Below, piece after piece: positions 41,429 to 50,169 of a stretch of 64,000 nucleotides of DNA. Source of the stretch: Lysobacter arseniciresistens ZS79 (GTDB lineage: Bacteria > Pseudomonadota > Gammaproteobacteria > Xanthomonadales > Xanthomonadaceae); NCBI RefSeq assembly GCF_000768335.1, contig NZ_AVPT01000001.1, positions 186,001 to 250,000 on the forward strand. Direction: 5' to 3'. The notes beneath the pieces were generated by a model, which was not told the DNA's origin, did no database searches, and saw only the letters and a list, made by a program, of their open reading frames with translations. The first letter of the stretch is position 1; the number at the start of each line of letters is the position of its first letter. A program made the translations under genes and the position numbers.

Positions 41429-41701
41429 TTTTTGCTCCGCCGGTGGAGTGTTGGAGCTCCGCGGTTGGACAAAATTTGTCCAACGCCCGGGAAAAAAGCT
41501 GCGATTGCGAAGCTTTTTGCTTCGAGGGCGGAGAAAAATGCTCCGACGGCGGAGAAAAACACTCTGGCGGTGGAGCAAAAAGCCCGGATGGCGGAGCACA
41601 AAGCTCGGCGGTCCGGGCTTTCTGCTCGGCCGGACACGAAAAAAGCCCCGTCGCCGGGGCTTTTTTCTCCGCATGCCGCGTTTTTTTCTCCGACCGTGGC
41701 G
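41429..41701. repeat. Thirteen-unit 21-bp tandem array with phased A/T tracts
   Basis: Cutting at 41429 gives 13 consecutive units of exactly 21 bp with no insertions or deletions. The loose consensus is an A/T tract of 4-7 bases, then GCTCCG, then GGCGGAG (clearest at 41513-41596). A/T tracts start at 41429, 41471, 41492, 41514, 41534, 41555, 41577, 41600, 41619, 41639, 41661 and 41681, that is, every two helical turns. Units also form CTCCG/CGGAG hairpins. All six frames stay largely open here; minus frame continues in phase beyond the TAG of the gene at 41706. Confidence 0.85.
41638..41667. terminator. Bidirectional intrinsic terminator inside the array
   Basis: GAAAAAAGCCCCG and CGGGGCTTTTTTC form a 6-bp GC stem extended by A-T pairs, with loop TCGC. 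It lies 39 bp beyond the stop of the minus-strand gene at 41706 and reads as a terminator in both directions. Confidence 0.8.
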
Positions 41702-41705
41702 CGAT

Positions 41706-42179
41706 CTACGGCGTCGGTGCCGGTTCACGGGCCGGCGTCGAGCGGGCGAAGCGCACCGACAGCGCCGCACTCAGCCCCTCCAGCCCCTTGTTGCGGCCAG
41801 TCACCTTGAGCAGCGCGTAGCCCTCCAGCGCGGTGTTCATCGCGTCGCTGCCCAGCGCCATCTCCGAATCGGACACCCGCTCGACCAGCCGCCGCAGGCG
41901 CGCCAGCAGCGGGCGCAGCGCGTCGACCGCACGCAGGTCGGCCTGCGCTTCCTCCAGCCGCAGCGCGGCCGGGACAATGTCGGGGTTCTGCTCCAGCACC
42001 ATCAGGGTCTGCCGGACGAAGGCCTCGGACTTGTCGCCCATCTTGGTGATCCGGCGGCGGGTGTGGCTGTCCAGCGCGACCAGCCGGCCGGCCAGGCGCG
42101 ACTCGATGTCGGTCAACGCGGTGTTGATGGCGGTGATGTCGTCGGCCGACAGATCGAGGGACAGCAGGTTCTGGCTCAC
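41706..42179 (-). CDS. Hypothetical helical protein (157 aa)
   Basis: Starts with GTG at 42179 preceded by AAGGAGCA. The protein begins MSQNLLSLDLSADDITAINT, is almost wholly helical (SRLAGRLVALDSHTRRRITK, DALRPLLARLRRLVERVSDS) and ends PAREPAPTP. No enzyme motif is visible; similar helical proteins recur in Xanthomonadaceae from memory. The reading frame after the TAG stop stays open for about 100 codons through the 21-bp array (heptads such as SEKKTRH, AEKKAPA), so a longer ancestral C-terminus is possible. Confidence 0.7.
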   Translation of the reverse strand: MSQNLLSLDLSADDITAINTALTDIESRLAGRLVALDSHTRRRITKMGDKSEAFVRQTLMVLEQNPDIVPAALRLEEAQADLRAVDALRPLLARLRRLVERVSDSEMALGSDAMNTALEGYALLKVTGRNKGLEGLSAALSVRFARSTPAREPAPTP

Positions 42180-42322
42180 GACGTGCTCCTTGTCATTGAT
42201 GCGCCCGGCCCGATGCCGGGCGCGTGGGTGCTCCGCCGCGTCCGTGTGGCGTTTCCGGTGCCGTGGGGCGGCCGGAGCGGGGGCGATTGTGGCAGAGGCG
42301 GCGCCGGCAGACGACTAGGCCA

Positions 42323-42727
42323 TCACCGGGCTGCAAATACCGAATCCAGATACAAGGACACGGACGAATGCGACACCGGCGGATGCGCCCGGAGCAGCTC
42401 GGGGCAAAACCGCTCAAGCCAGGAAAACTCGATATGGCCGATCACCGCCGACCGCTCCCTGTCGTACGGAAGGTCGGCGAGCAGGTAGTTGGTCGCCCGC
42501 TTCAACACCTTCAACTCCAGGGCGAAGTCCTGCACGCCCTCCTCGTAGCACGCATTGAAGAAGCTCAGCCGCAACAGGCTCTTTCCGCTCTTCAGCGGCT
42601 CGACGCGCCGAATATGGATGGGTGAGAAGTACGGCGTCATGCGCTCGCCGAAATAGCCCGGAAACATCTGCCACGAACGCCAGGTTCCGGGATGCAGGCT
42701 GAAGCGGTCCGCGTATTCCAGACTCAT
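42323..42727 (-). CDS. Hypothetical protein at the end of the restriction cluster
   Basis: A 134-residue soluble protein starting MSLEYADRFSLHPGTWRSWQ. Basic and aromatic-rich; RRVEPLKSGKSLLRLSFF and LLADLPYDRERSAVIGHIEF are plausible folded segments. No family recognised. Its start (GTG 42730 or ATG 42727) overlaps or abuts the TAG of the Mrr-like gene, so it is co-translated with it and is probably part of the defence cluster, perhaps as a partner or control protein (inference). Confidence 0.65.
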   Translation of the reverse strand: MSLEYADRFSLHPGTWRSWQMFPGYFGERMTPYFSPIHIRRVEPLKSGKSLLRLSFFNACYEEGVQDFALELKVLKRATNYLLADLPYDRERSAVIGHIEFSWLERFCPELLRAHPPVSHSSVSLYLDSVFAAR

Positions 42728-42729
42728 CA

Positions 42730-43614
42730 CTACATTTCCGGCGTCGAGGCTTCGATCACCTTGATCGCCTCGTCGGCGCGCCGTTGCTGCTCGCGCAACT
42801 CTTCTCGGGTGTAGCGGCGCGGTGTGGACGGCGGCCGCGACGAGGCTTTGTCAGCACGGACGGCAGCGTGGCCTACAGCCGCCTGCGGCACTGGCACTTG
42901 CGGCTGAGTCACCGGGACGTGTGTCCGGCCGGTTGCGGGGCGATCACCCAGTGAACCGCTGCCCGAACACTGGCGAATGGCAATCACCAGCGCCAAGACG
43001 ATGGCTCCGGTGATCCAGATCGCCGGAACCGCATCGGGGTCACGGTTGTGCCGACTGTCCCGCACCGTTTTACGAAACGGCGTCGGCTTGGCATTGGGAA
43101 TCGAAAGCGAGTAATCCTTCCCCCCAGCGCTTAGCATTCGCGGTGAGCCGCCCGCGACGACGCCGGTTTCCGAGAGCCCCGGAACCGGCTGCGCCAGCTC
43201 CGGAAGCATCCGCCGAAGCTCCGCGCCGTCGATCAACTCCAGCTTCGAGTTCTTGGCCGCGACTTCCCATGCGTACCGCGTGTATTCACCCGTGTTAACG
43301 AGGATGCAGCGGTCGGCGCCTTCCGTACCTGCGACGCCGAGCAGTTCGTGTACCGGGTTGTGGGTTAGTTGATAAGCGTTGTGCCGTTTGCACTGCACCA
43401 CGACGTACTCGCCATTGCCGCGGAGCTTCAGGTCGATACCGCCGTCGAAGCCGCGGCCGGTGCCACCCGTGCCGCATTCCTCTACGTCGTAACCCTGTTT
43501 GCGGTAGTAGTCCGCCACGACGCGCTCGAACTCGAGCGGGTCGAGATTGGCCAGCTCATCGTCCCGACGCGTCCGCACGTGCCGCGCGCCCCACTTCCCC
43601 CTGCGCGACGTCAT
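42730..43614 (-). CDS. Mrr-type restriction endonuclease with a transmembrane anchor
   Basis: A 294-residue protein. The N-terminal nuclease domain (about residues 24-130) has DPLEFERVVADYYRKQGYDV, GFDGGIDLKL and YVVVQCKRHN, the E, D and Q-x-K residues (E30, D61, Q74/K76) of Mrr/PD-(D/E)xK enzymes. After a linker comes one strong membrane helix (IWITGAIVLALVIAIRQ) and a Pro/Ala-rich, then charged, tail (RYTREELREQQRRADEAI). Mrr relatives cut modified or foreign DNA; tethering to the membrane would place the nuclease at the DNA entry site. It starts 5 bp after the PLD gene's stop. Confidence 0.85.
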   Translation of the reverse strand: MTSRRGKWGARHVRTRRDDELANLDPLEFERVVADYYRKQGYDVEECGTGGTGRGFDGGIDLKLRGNGEYVVVQCKRHNAYQLTHNPVHELLGVAGTEGADRCILVNTGEYTRYAWEVAAKNSKLELIDGAELRRMLPELAQPVPGLSETGVVAGGSPRMLSAGGKDYSLSIPNAKPTPFRKTVRDSRHNRDPDAVPAIWITGAIVLALVIAIRQCSGSGSLGDRPATGRTHVPVTQPQVPVPQAAVGHAAVRADKASSRPPSTPRRYTREELREQQRRADEAIKVIEASTPEM

Positions 43615-43619
43615 GTGTG

Positions 43620-44333
43620 TCAGACCTCGAGCGATTCCGGCCACAGAAAGTACGGGCCAAAACGCGGACTCATGCGGAACTCGCCGCCGGCGGCCTTGCC
43701 GGCGTCGGTCAGCGCGTGTGTATCGTCCTTGGCTACCAGATACCCCTTCGTCACGAGTCGGTCGAGGAACTCAGCCGTCTTCATGCCGCACTTCCGGGCG
43801 AGCTTGGATGAAGGCAGCTTCCCAATATCCCCCGTCTCTTCCTGACTGCCGTCCTGCTCTGCCTCAGGGGCACTCTCCGACGCAGCCACGCGCTCCATCG
43901 AGATACGGACCTCGTCGCTGATGCGGATGATCCGCTGCGCCTCCTCGTAAGCCTCGCGGTACAGCTCCGCGTCGTCCGCGCGGCGGATGAGGATGCCCAT
44001 CTCGTTGTTGTTGACCTGGCTGAACTCGTAGAGGTTGAGGCTGGTGATGATGCACAGCTCCTCGTTGAGGTAGCACTTGGCGTGCAGGTTCTTGCAGAAG
44101 CTGGTGCGGATGTAGGTCTGCTCGCGCAGCCAGCTGATTTCCGCCGGCTGCAGCTCACTCTTGCCGTAGACCATCCGCACGTCGATCTTCAGGCGGTTCT
44201 TGTCCGCCAGCAGTTCCTTCACCCGGTCGTTGAGCTTCAGGTACGGGCTGATGAGGATTAGCCGGTCTTTGGCGTCCTTGATGAGTTCTTCAAGGAAATA
44301 GTTGGTTGCGCTGGTATTGAGAAACTTAGCCAT
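43620..44333 (-). CDS. Phospholipase D-like (HKD) nuclease with C-terminal winged helix
   Basis: A 237-residue protein. One HKD motif is seen: LHAKCYLNEELCIITSLNLYEF, with H84, K86 and S98/N100. A single motif implies a homodimeric active site, as in small PLD-type nucleases. The C-terminal third (SSKLARKCGMKTAEFLDRLV, then GYLVAKDDTHALTDAGK) looks like a winged-helix or sheet-clamp domain that could bind DNA. Family members occur in restriction and phage-defence loci. Base composition is lower in GC than flanking core genes. Middle gene of the minus-strand defence cluster. Confidence 0.85.
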   Translation of the reverse strand: MAKFLNTSATNYFLEELIKDAKDRLILISPYLKLNDRVKELLADKNRLKIDVRMVYGKSELQPAEISWLREQTYIRTSFCKNLHAKCYLNEELCIITSLNLYEFSQVNNNEMGILIRRADDAELYREAYEEAQRIIRISDEVRISMERVAASESAPEAEQDGSQEETGDIGKLPSSKLARKCGMKTAEFLDRLVTKGYLVAKDDTHALTDAGKAAGGEFRMSPRFGPYFLWPESLEV

Positions 44334-44356
44334 GCTTAATCACCGCCACGATTCCT

Positions 44357-44776
44357 TTAGGTTGCCACGTGCCTGTCGATCGGTTCAATTTTCAACAAAC
44401 TCAAACCAGTACTAACAATATCAAGCCCTAGGTCCTCACGAATGGAGTTCCTGATTTCTACAGTTAAATCAGTATGGGTGGCCTTGCCAGTTTCGGTTAT
44501 ATCTTGCACGAACTTTTCACATAGGCGGATCTGCTTGACATTGCCGTAAAGATGAATGCGATTGACCGCCCGCTCCACATCTCGATGGTTAGGAACGATA
44601 TTTATGTTCCGCCCAAGCTCAAGCAAGACATCGTAAATTTCTGCAAGATTCTGAACCCTTATCTCTCGCTGCTTATTCCTTACATCGCGCGCCGCGTTTG
44701 ATTTGTGCGCCACTATCCACCCAGCGACCGCCACTACCGTTGCGATCGTCGTCGGAATCAGTATTTCCCAGTTCAC
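44357..44776 (-). CDS. Small membrane-anchored protein in the defence cluster
   Basis: A 139-residue protein starting with GTG 44776, preceded by AGGAGG. One N-terminal membrane helix (ILIPTTIATVVAVAGWIVA) is followed by a soluble helical part with RNKQREIRVQNLAEIYDVLL and ENRNSIRED-like segments. No family recognised. The DNA is clearly less GC-rich (many A/T third positions) than the rest of the window. With the neighbouring PLD and Mrr-like proteins it adds a second membrane-anchored component to the cluster. Confidence 0.7.
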   Translation of the reverse strand: MNWEILIPTTIATVVAVAGWIVAHKSNAARDVRNKQREIRVQNLAEIYDVLLELGRNINIVPNHRDVERAVNRIHLYGNVKQIRLCEKFVQDITETGKATHTDLTVEIRNSIREDLGLDIVSTGLSLLKIEPIDRHVAT

Positions 44777-44790
44777 GCATTCGCCTCCTG

Positions 44791-47700
44791 TCAGCTTGCG
44801 ATATAAACGCCGTCCTTCTCCTGCGCCCTACCCAGCGCCACCAGCATTTCCAGCAGCTTCGGCAGGCGCTTCTTCCACGGGCCGCGGGCAGTGAACCGCG
44901 CGGCGATCTCGTCGATTGAGAGCGGGACGGGGCTGGCGGCGAGGAGGTCGGCGACGGCGCGGACCTGGTCGACGGTGTCCTTGGGCCACGGCTGCGGTTT
45001 GGTGTTGGGCGGCAGGGGTGCGGGGGTGGTGTCGGGGTCGGGCTGGTCGTTGCCGGCGGTGTCGGTGTCGAGGCGGGCCTGTTCGGGGTCGCGGTCGCGG
45101 GCGGCGTCGGGGTTCTGGAACCCGGGGCGGAGCCAGCGGATTTCGCCGCGGGCTTCTTCGGCGGCGCGGTCGGCGTTGAGGGCGACGAGGCGTTCGAGGA
45201 TGGCTTCGTCGAAGGCGCGTTTGGCGTCGTCGCGGGTCTGGCCTTCGGGCGCGGGGTCGTTGCCGTGGGCCACGCGCAGCGCGGGCAGCAAATCGCCCCA
45301 GCCGTAGGCGTGGAGCACGGCGTCGTCGAGTTCGTCGTGCAACTGGCGCAGGACGGAGACGAGGCCCTGTTCGTGGACGGTGCGCTCCTTGGCGGTCAGG
45401 GGTTCGCCGCTGCGCAGTTTCTCCAGCACGTTGTACATGCCGGTCAGGGTCAGGCCGGGGTGGGCGGCCTGCTGGCGCTTGCGGTGGGCGTCGAGTTGCT
45501 CGCCGAGGGCGCGGATTCGGTCGGAGGGGTATTCGCCGTAGGTTTCAGTGGGGCCGGCGCGGCCGTTGTCGTCGACGACGGCGACGCCGATCGGACCGGC
45601 GAATTTGTCGGCGGCGTGGAGGTCGGGGAATGGGAATTTCTCAAAGCAGCTAGTTTTGATGTAGCGAGGCCGATCTTCGAGGGTGGAACCAGTTCCGAGA
45701 ACCCAAGCCACATGCACCGCGCTACTCAGCACACCGAGGTGCTGTGCATCTGACGAGGCGACCACCATCAGGGCATCATCAGGGAGAATCTCGCTCTCGA
45801 GGAACTGAAAGACGCGATGTTTCGCGGTGACAGGTGTCACGATGTATCTGTTCAGCGACCTCAAGGCGGGACGAAAGGAACCACGAGGCTCGCCATGTAC
45901 CCACCAGTTTTCGCGATAGCTATCACGACTATTTTGATCTCGCTCTGGCTTTACATACTCAAAGACGTGCTGATAAACCTCGGGAAACCTGACGCGCACC
46001 TCGTTGGCGCTCAGACCATATAGATCAATCACGCGCACGTCGCGCGGCGAGTCCGTGAGGTCGCGCCCGTTTCTATACGGACGAACATGCTGATCAAGTC
46101 CGGCAACAACACCCAACCCAAGCGTTCTCGCGGCGTCCGTAGCCACAATAAAACCAGAGCCGTGCAGCTTGACCCCCGGACAACTAACTCCGAGGTTGGC
46201 CTTTAGCGGCAGCGCGTTGTTTACGGCGACGCCCACTCTCAGATCGGGAAAGACAACGCCCCTTCGATCTCGCAGCGACACATCCGTCTCCCCATGTCGC
46301 GCTTCTCGTTCACCCGTCACTTCGCGCACGACCCCTTCGGTTGCCGCTCTTGTGGCCACCGTCATCGCGATCCGAACCGCCGCCCCATCCGCCGAATCCA
46401 CCCACGGGTGATCCGGAATCGCGAACACCAGCGACAGGGGCTGCTTCTTGTCACCGAGGTGCGGCTCCAGTACGCGGCGGTTGAAGGACTGGCGGATCGA
46501 GTTGGTGGTGATGAAACCGAAGCGCTCCACCGCGCCGCGGCGGGTCAGCTGCGCGGCGTGGTGCCACCAGTACATGACGAAGTCGGCAGACTCGGGCATC
46601 TCCGGCCATGCGCCACGCAGCGCCTCGACGTAGCCATCGCCGAGCGCGGTACGCATCCGCTTGTTGCCGATAAACGGCGGATTCCCAACGATGAAATCCG
46701 CCTCCGGCCACGCCGCCTTGCGCGGTTTGACGTACCGCTCCACCGGCTTGCGGGCGTGCTCGTCGGGCACCGGCTCGCCGGTCACCGGCGACACCTTCAT
46801 GGTCTCGCCGTCCCAGCGGGTCACCGGCCTGCCCTGCTCGTCGGTCACGAACTCCACGCCGTCGTAGGCCAGCACCGCGTCGCGATTCTCGATGTTGCGG
46901 AAGTCGCGGATCACCGGCTGCGGCGGGTGCACGTCGCCGCGGGTGCGGAAGTGCCATTGCAGGTAGCCGATCCACAGCACCACCTCGGCGATGGCGGCGG
47001 CGCGGGGGTTGAGCTCGATGCCCAGCAGGTTGTGCGGGTCGACGGTCTCGCCGGCGGTGGCGTCGGCGCGCTCGCCGCCCAGGGCGAGGTCGGCCTGCTG
47101 GTAGCCCAGCTCGTCCAGTGCGTTGAGCACTTCGCCTTCCAGCCGCTTGAGGTGCTCCAGGGTGACGTACAGGAAGTTGCCGGAGCCGCAGGCGGGGTCG
47201 AGCACGCGCACGGTGCACAGGCGGTGGTGGAAGCGGCGCAGCTCGGCGATGGCGTCCTTGTCCTTGCCTTCGTCGGCCAGGGTGCCGGCGGCGGCCTGTG
47301 CTTCGGTCCACTCCTTGCGCAGCGGCTCGATGACGGTGGGCAGGACGAGGCGCTCGACGTAGGCGCGCGGGGTGTAGTGGGCGCCGAGCTTGTGGCGGTC
47401 CTTCGGGCTGAGGGCGCGCTCCAGCAGGGTGCCGAAGATGGCCGGTTCGACGTGCTGCCACTTGGCGTGGGCAGCCTCGGCGAGCAGGGCCACTTGGTCG
47501 CGGTCCAGCGGCAGGATGTCGGGCTGCTTGAAGAGCTTGCCGTTGAAGCGCAGCACGGTGTCCTTGACCACGGCGGAGAACTCGGTGCCGGCATCCATGT
47601 CGATCCACAGCTGACGAACCATGCGCATGGCGACGTCTGGCTGCTCGGCGTGGGTCACCAGCAGGTCGCGGAAGGCATGCTCGGGCAGCAGCTTCACGTC

Positions 47701-48414
47701 CTCGGCAAACATGGTGAACAGGCAGCGCATCAGGAACTGGGCGACGGCCTCGGGGGCGTGGTTGGCCTGCTCCAGGCTGCGGGCGAGCCGGGCGAGGCGG
47801 TCGGCGATCTCGCGGGTGACGCGGGCGGATTCGCGGCTGGGGTCGAGGCCAAGCGGGTCCAGCCACACCTTGCGCAGGCGCTCGCGGACGTCGGGCTTGC
47901 GCAGGTCGGCCAGGGCGATGCGGTGGCTGCGCGGGTCCGGATACGGGACGTAGGTGCCGCCGGAGCGGCTGAACTCGGAATACAGCTCGATGCGGTGGCC
48001 GACGTCCACCACCACCACGAACGGCGGACGGCCTTCGGCGGCGGGCAGCGCGCGGGCGTAGTTCTCGGCCTGGCTGCGGGCGCGCAGCAGGGCGTCGTCG
48101 AAACCCTTGGCGTGGCGGCCGAGCTTGAGCTTCTTGGACTCCAGCACGAACGCGCCGCGGCGGTACAGGTCGATACGGCCGGCGCTGGTGCTGCCATCGC
48201 CGTGGGCGAAGGTGATCGGCCGCTCGAACATGTAGTCCTGCTCGGCCGTGGGGTGCGGGGTGTCGACGCCGAGCAGGTGGCACAGGTCGATCAGGAAGGT
48301 CTGCGAGGTCGACAGCTCGGAGGCGGTGACGCCCTGCCATTTGTCGATGAAGGCCGCCGCGGCGGTGTCGCCGGCGCTGGTATCGGGTTGCGTTGCGGAG
48401 TCTGCGTCTGCCAC
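44791..48414 (-). CDS. MmeI-like fused nuclease / N6-adenine DNA methyltransferase
   Basis: About 1207 residues. The N-terminal nuclease has [18 protein letters not shown] with D82, E92 and K94, a PD-(D/E)xK site; a helical spacer follows; the methyltransferase domain has [14 protein letters not shown] near residue 400 (SAM-binding motif I) and [13 protein letters not shown] near 575 (NPPF catalytic motif). The region after it should be the target-recognition domain. This is the layout of type IIG/IIL (MmeI-like) enzymes that both methylate and cut DNA. GTG 48414 follows AGGGGG and is preferred to ATG 48459. It heads the minus-strand cluster with the membrane protein, PLD and Mrr-type genes. 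Confidence 0.88.
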   Translation of the reverse strand: MADADSATQPDTSAGDTAAAAFIDKWQGVTASELSTSQTFLIDLCHLLGVDTPHPTAEQDYMFERPITFAHGDGSTSAGRIDLYRRGAFVLESKKLKLGRHAKGFDDALLRARSQAENYARALPAAEGRPPFVVVVDVGHRIELYSEFSRSGGTYVPYPDPRSHRIALADLRKPDVRERLRKVWLDPLGLDPSRESARVTREIADRLARLARSLEQANHAPEAVAQFLMRCLFTMFAEDVKLLPEHAFRDLLVTHAEQPDVAMRMVRQLWIDMDAGTEFSAVVKDTVLRFNGKLFKQPDILPLDRDQVALLAEAAHAKWQHVEPAIFGTLLERALSPKDRHKLGAHYTPRAYVERLVLPTVIEPLRKEWTEAQAAAGTLADEGKDKDAIAELRRFHHRLCTVRVLDPACGSGNFLYVTLEHLKRLEGEVLNALDELGYQQADLALGGERADATAGETVDPHNLLGIELNPRAAAIAEVVLWIGYLQWHFRTRGDVHPPQPVIRDFRNIENRDAVLAYDGVEFVTDEQGRPVTRWDGETMKVSPVTGEPVPDEHARKPVERYVKPRKAAWPEADFIVGNPPFIGNKRMRTALGDGYVEALRGAWPEMPESADFVMYWWHHAAQLTRRGAVERFGFITTNSIRQSFNRRVLEPHLGDKKQPLSLVFAIPDHPWVDSADGAAVRIAMTVATRAATEGVVREVTGEREARHGETDVSLRDRRGVVFPDLRVGVAVNNALPLKANLGVSCPGVKLHGSGFIVATDAARTLGLGVVAGLDQHVRPYRNGRDLTDSPRDVRVIDLYGLSANEVRVRFPEVYQHVFEYVKPERDQNSRDSYRENWWVHGEPRGSFRPALRSLNRYIVTPVTAKHRVFQFLESEILPDDALMVVASSDAQHLGVLSSAVHVAWVLGTGSTLEDRPRYIKTSCFEKFPFPDLHAADKFAGPIGVAVVDDNGRAGPTETYGEYPSDRIRALGEQLDAHRKRQQAAHPGLTLTGMYNVLEKLRSGEPLTAKERTVHEQGLVSVLRQLHDELDDAVLHAYGWGDLLPALRVAHGNDPAPEGQTRDDAKRAFDEAILERLVALNADRAAEEARGEIRWLRPGFQNPDAARDRDPEQARLDTDTAGNDQPDPDTTPAPLPPNTKPQPWPKDTVDQVRAVADLLAASPVPLSIDEIAARFTARGPWKKRLPKLLEMLVALGRAQEKDGVYIAS

Positions 48415-48525
48415 GTCCGGGCCCCCTGCCCTGCGGTTTGTGCGTGCTGTGCCGAGCATACGGCAGGCGGTCGCGGGGGGAGAGCGGAGCTAGACTGCGC
48501 GTGTCCCAATGGACAAGGAGACAAC

Positions 48526-49062
48526 ATGACAAGGATGTGGATCGTGCTGGGGGATGCGACCTCCAGCGGTGGGCAGGTTGTCAGCGGCTCACCGTTTACC
48601 GATATCGATGGGAAGCCGGTAGCCCGGGTCAACGACAAGGCAACTTGCCCGACGCACAAGGGCACGTTCCCGATCGTGGATGGCGACCCGACCACCATCA
48701 TCGATGGCGAGGCGGTTGCACTGCATGGCAGCGCGCTGGCCTGCGGCTGCAAGGTGCTGGCGGTGCAGCAGGTGCGGGTATTGCAGCAGGTGGGCGGTGG
48801 TGGTGCGGGAACACGCGGCAGCGGGAGCGGCCCGGTAGCCGGCGGCACCGTCGCATCCAGCCAGTCGGACGTTTACAGCGAAGCGTTCGTACTGAGATCA
48901 GCAGAGACCGGCAAGGCCTTGTGCAATCGCGACTACCGAATCACTACCGAAGCCGGTGAAATCATCGAAGGTCGAACGGATCAGGAAGGAAGAACAGCGC
49001 TCGTAACGACCAGGGAGCGGCAGCTCGTTCGCGTGGAACTCGGGGAGGAAATCCCCGCATGA
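48526..49062 (+). CDS. PAAR-domain protein (type VI secretion spike tip)
   Basis: A 178-residue protein. The PAAR domain (residues 1-90) shows SGGQVVSGSPFTDIDGKPVA, RVNDKATCPTHKGTFPI, GDPTTIIDGEAVALHGSALA and CGCKVLA, the repeated Pro/Gly/Ala cone with Zn-binding Cys/His. A Gly-rich linker and a small beta domain (residues 115-178) follow, with GEIIEGRTDQEGRTAL. PAAR proteins cap the T6SS spike and carry effectors. AAGGAG precedes the ATG. The amidase gene overlaps its stop (ATGA), so it probably loads that toxin. No T6SS structural genes are in the window. Confidence 0.9.
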   Translation: MTRMWIVLGDATSSGGQVVSGSPFTDIDGKPVARVNDKATCPTHKGTFPIVDGDPTTIIDGEAVALHGSALACGCKVLAVQQVRVLQQVGGGGAGTRGSGSGPVAGGTVASSQSDVYSEAFVLRSAETGKALCNRDYRITTEAGEIIEGRTDQEGRTALVTTRERQLVRVELGEEIPA

Positions 49063-49751
49063 GCAAGTTCATCGACGTGGGACGCGCAACCACGACCGCG
49101 GTCGCTGGCAAGGACCCGACAGAACTCCAAGTGGCCAGTTATGTCGACGAGCGCGGTTACATCCAGAACGCGGGTTTCATCCTCCGCCCCATTCCAGCGC
49201 TGGAAAAAGGAAAACTGACGGGGCCCCGGGCCATCGTCCTCCACCGTACCGCCGGAGACTCTCTGGCCAGTGCACTGAACGCCGCCGGACCCAGCGGCAC
49301 CCACTTCTACGTCGACAAGGATGGCAGCGTTTACCAAGTGGCGAGCCTGCATAGAAAGACGTATCACGTCGGTCTCATCAAGTCGAAATGCATGGCCGAG
49401 GACACATGCCCACGGACGGAGCAAAAAACCATCAGCAGTTGGGGGTGGGCGCCGCGCCGAATCCACGACCATGAAAAGGCGAAGCCCTACCCTGACCGGT
49501 ACCCGATGAACGAAGACAGCGTCGGCATCGAGGTTGTCTCGCGCTGCCTGCGCGAATGCGGTCCCGGGGACTCGGACAGTGCCGTCTGGGAAGATCCGAC
49601 TGCCGAGCAACGCGATTCAATCTCCCTCCTGGTCAGGCTGCTGCAGCGAATCTACGGACTCTCGGACGACGACGTCTACGAGCACGACAAGGTGTCGTAC
49701 AAGAAGGGTGGTGAGGGGGCTGGGCTTTACGGGAGTACCGCCAATGAATAA
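49059..49751 (+). CDS. N-acetylmuramoyl-L-alanine amidase, probable T6SS effector
   Basis: A 230-residue protein of the Amidase_2/PGRP fold. AIVLHRTAGDSLASAL gives zinc ligand H62; GTHFYVDKDGSVYQ (H82) and TYHVG (H103) are the next conserved parts, and NEDSVGIEVVSR is the core strand. It has no signal peptide, so it would not reach peptidoglycan by itself; the coupled PAAR gene suggests delivery by type VI secretion into rival periplasms, where it would cut the stem peptide from glycan strands. The next gene overlaps it by 8 bp and looks like its immunity lipoprotein. C-terminus is short and basic. Confidence 0.85.
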   Translation: MSKFIDVGRATTTAVAGKDPTELQVASYVDERGYIQNAGFILRPIPALEKGKLTGPRAIVLHRTAGDSLASALNAAGPSGTHFYVDKDGSVYQVASLHRKTYHVGLIKSKCMAEDTCPRTEQKTISSWGWAPRRIHDHEKAKPYPDRYPMNEDSVGIEVVSRCLRECGPGDSDSAVWEDPTAEQRDSISLLVRLLQRIYGLSDDDVYEHDKVSYKKGGEGAGLYGSTANE

Positions 49752-50169
49752 CCGCAATGCGTGGGGGCTGCTCCTGGCCAGCGGACTCGCAGTTGCCTGC
49801 GCGCCTGTGACTGCTCCCGAGGCTCCGCAGGTCGTCGTCGAACGCGTTGACGCGCCGCGATATTCGGGGTCGTCCAGCGACCCGCTGGAGAGTGCGTGTA
49901 ACGGATGGAGACTCTCGCCGGCGCAGGTGAAAGAGTTCTTCCGTCACAGCAGCGCATTTGACGCGCCGCCGCTGGGGGAGTTCTACCAGGTCCCCTGCTC
50001 CATTTCGGGTGCGTTGCGCGTGGATGGCGAGCGGTGGGAGTTCGTCATTGACGGCGGTGCCACGGCGACATGGCGGAACGACAAACGTGCGCGCTACTGG
50101 GGTTGCAAGGCCCGACGTTGTGAAGCGCTCGTCCTGCTGCCGTATGACGGCATGAGCAGCGGCTGGTGA
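49744..50169 (+). CDS. Lipoprotein, probable immunity protein to the amidase
   Basis: A 141-residue precursor with a lipobox (LAVAC at residues 15-19). The mature part has four cysteines in two CxnC-like pairs: ACNGWRLSPAQVKEFFRH, YQVPCSISGAL, and WGCKARRCEALVLL. The pattern of W, C and a beta-rich domain fits periplasmic immunity lipoproteins placed after toxin genes in T6SS or X-T4SS cassettes (family knowledge; identity not proven). It would neutralise the incoming amidase in the cell envelope. It overlaps the amidase gene and itself overlaps the next gene (GTGA). Confidence 0.7.
   Translation: MNNRNAWGLLLASGLAVACAPVTAPEAPQVVVERVDAPRYSGSSSDPLESACNGWRLSPAQVKEFFRHSSAFDAPPLGEFYQVPCSISGALRVDGERWEFVIDGGATATWRNDKRARYWGCKARRCEALVLLPYDGMSSGW

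Noticed and set aside
41465-41483. Perfect dyad TTGGACAAAATTTGTCCAA as a LexA-type operator
   Set aside because: It is part of the 21-bp array and does not match the LexA consensus; no promoter or gene start is placed to use it.
41429-41701. CRISPR array
   Set aside because: Units are 21 bp, contiguous and degenerate, with no constant repeats alternating with unique spacers, and no cas genes nearby.
43620-48414. DISARM system
   Set aside because: A methyltransferase and a PLD-type protein are present, but the helicase drmA and drmB partners are missing, and the methyltransferase is a fused nuclease type.
46294-48525. N-terminal extension of the PAAR frame
   Set aside because: Antisense to the methyltransferase; PAAR residues and AAGGAG start at 48526.
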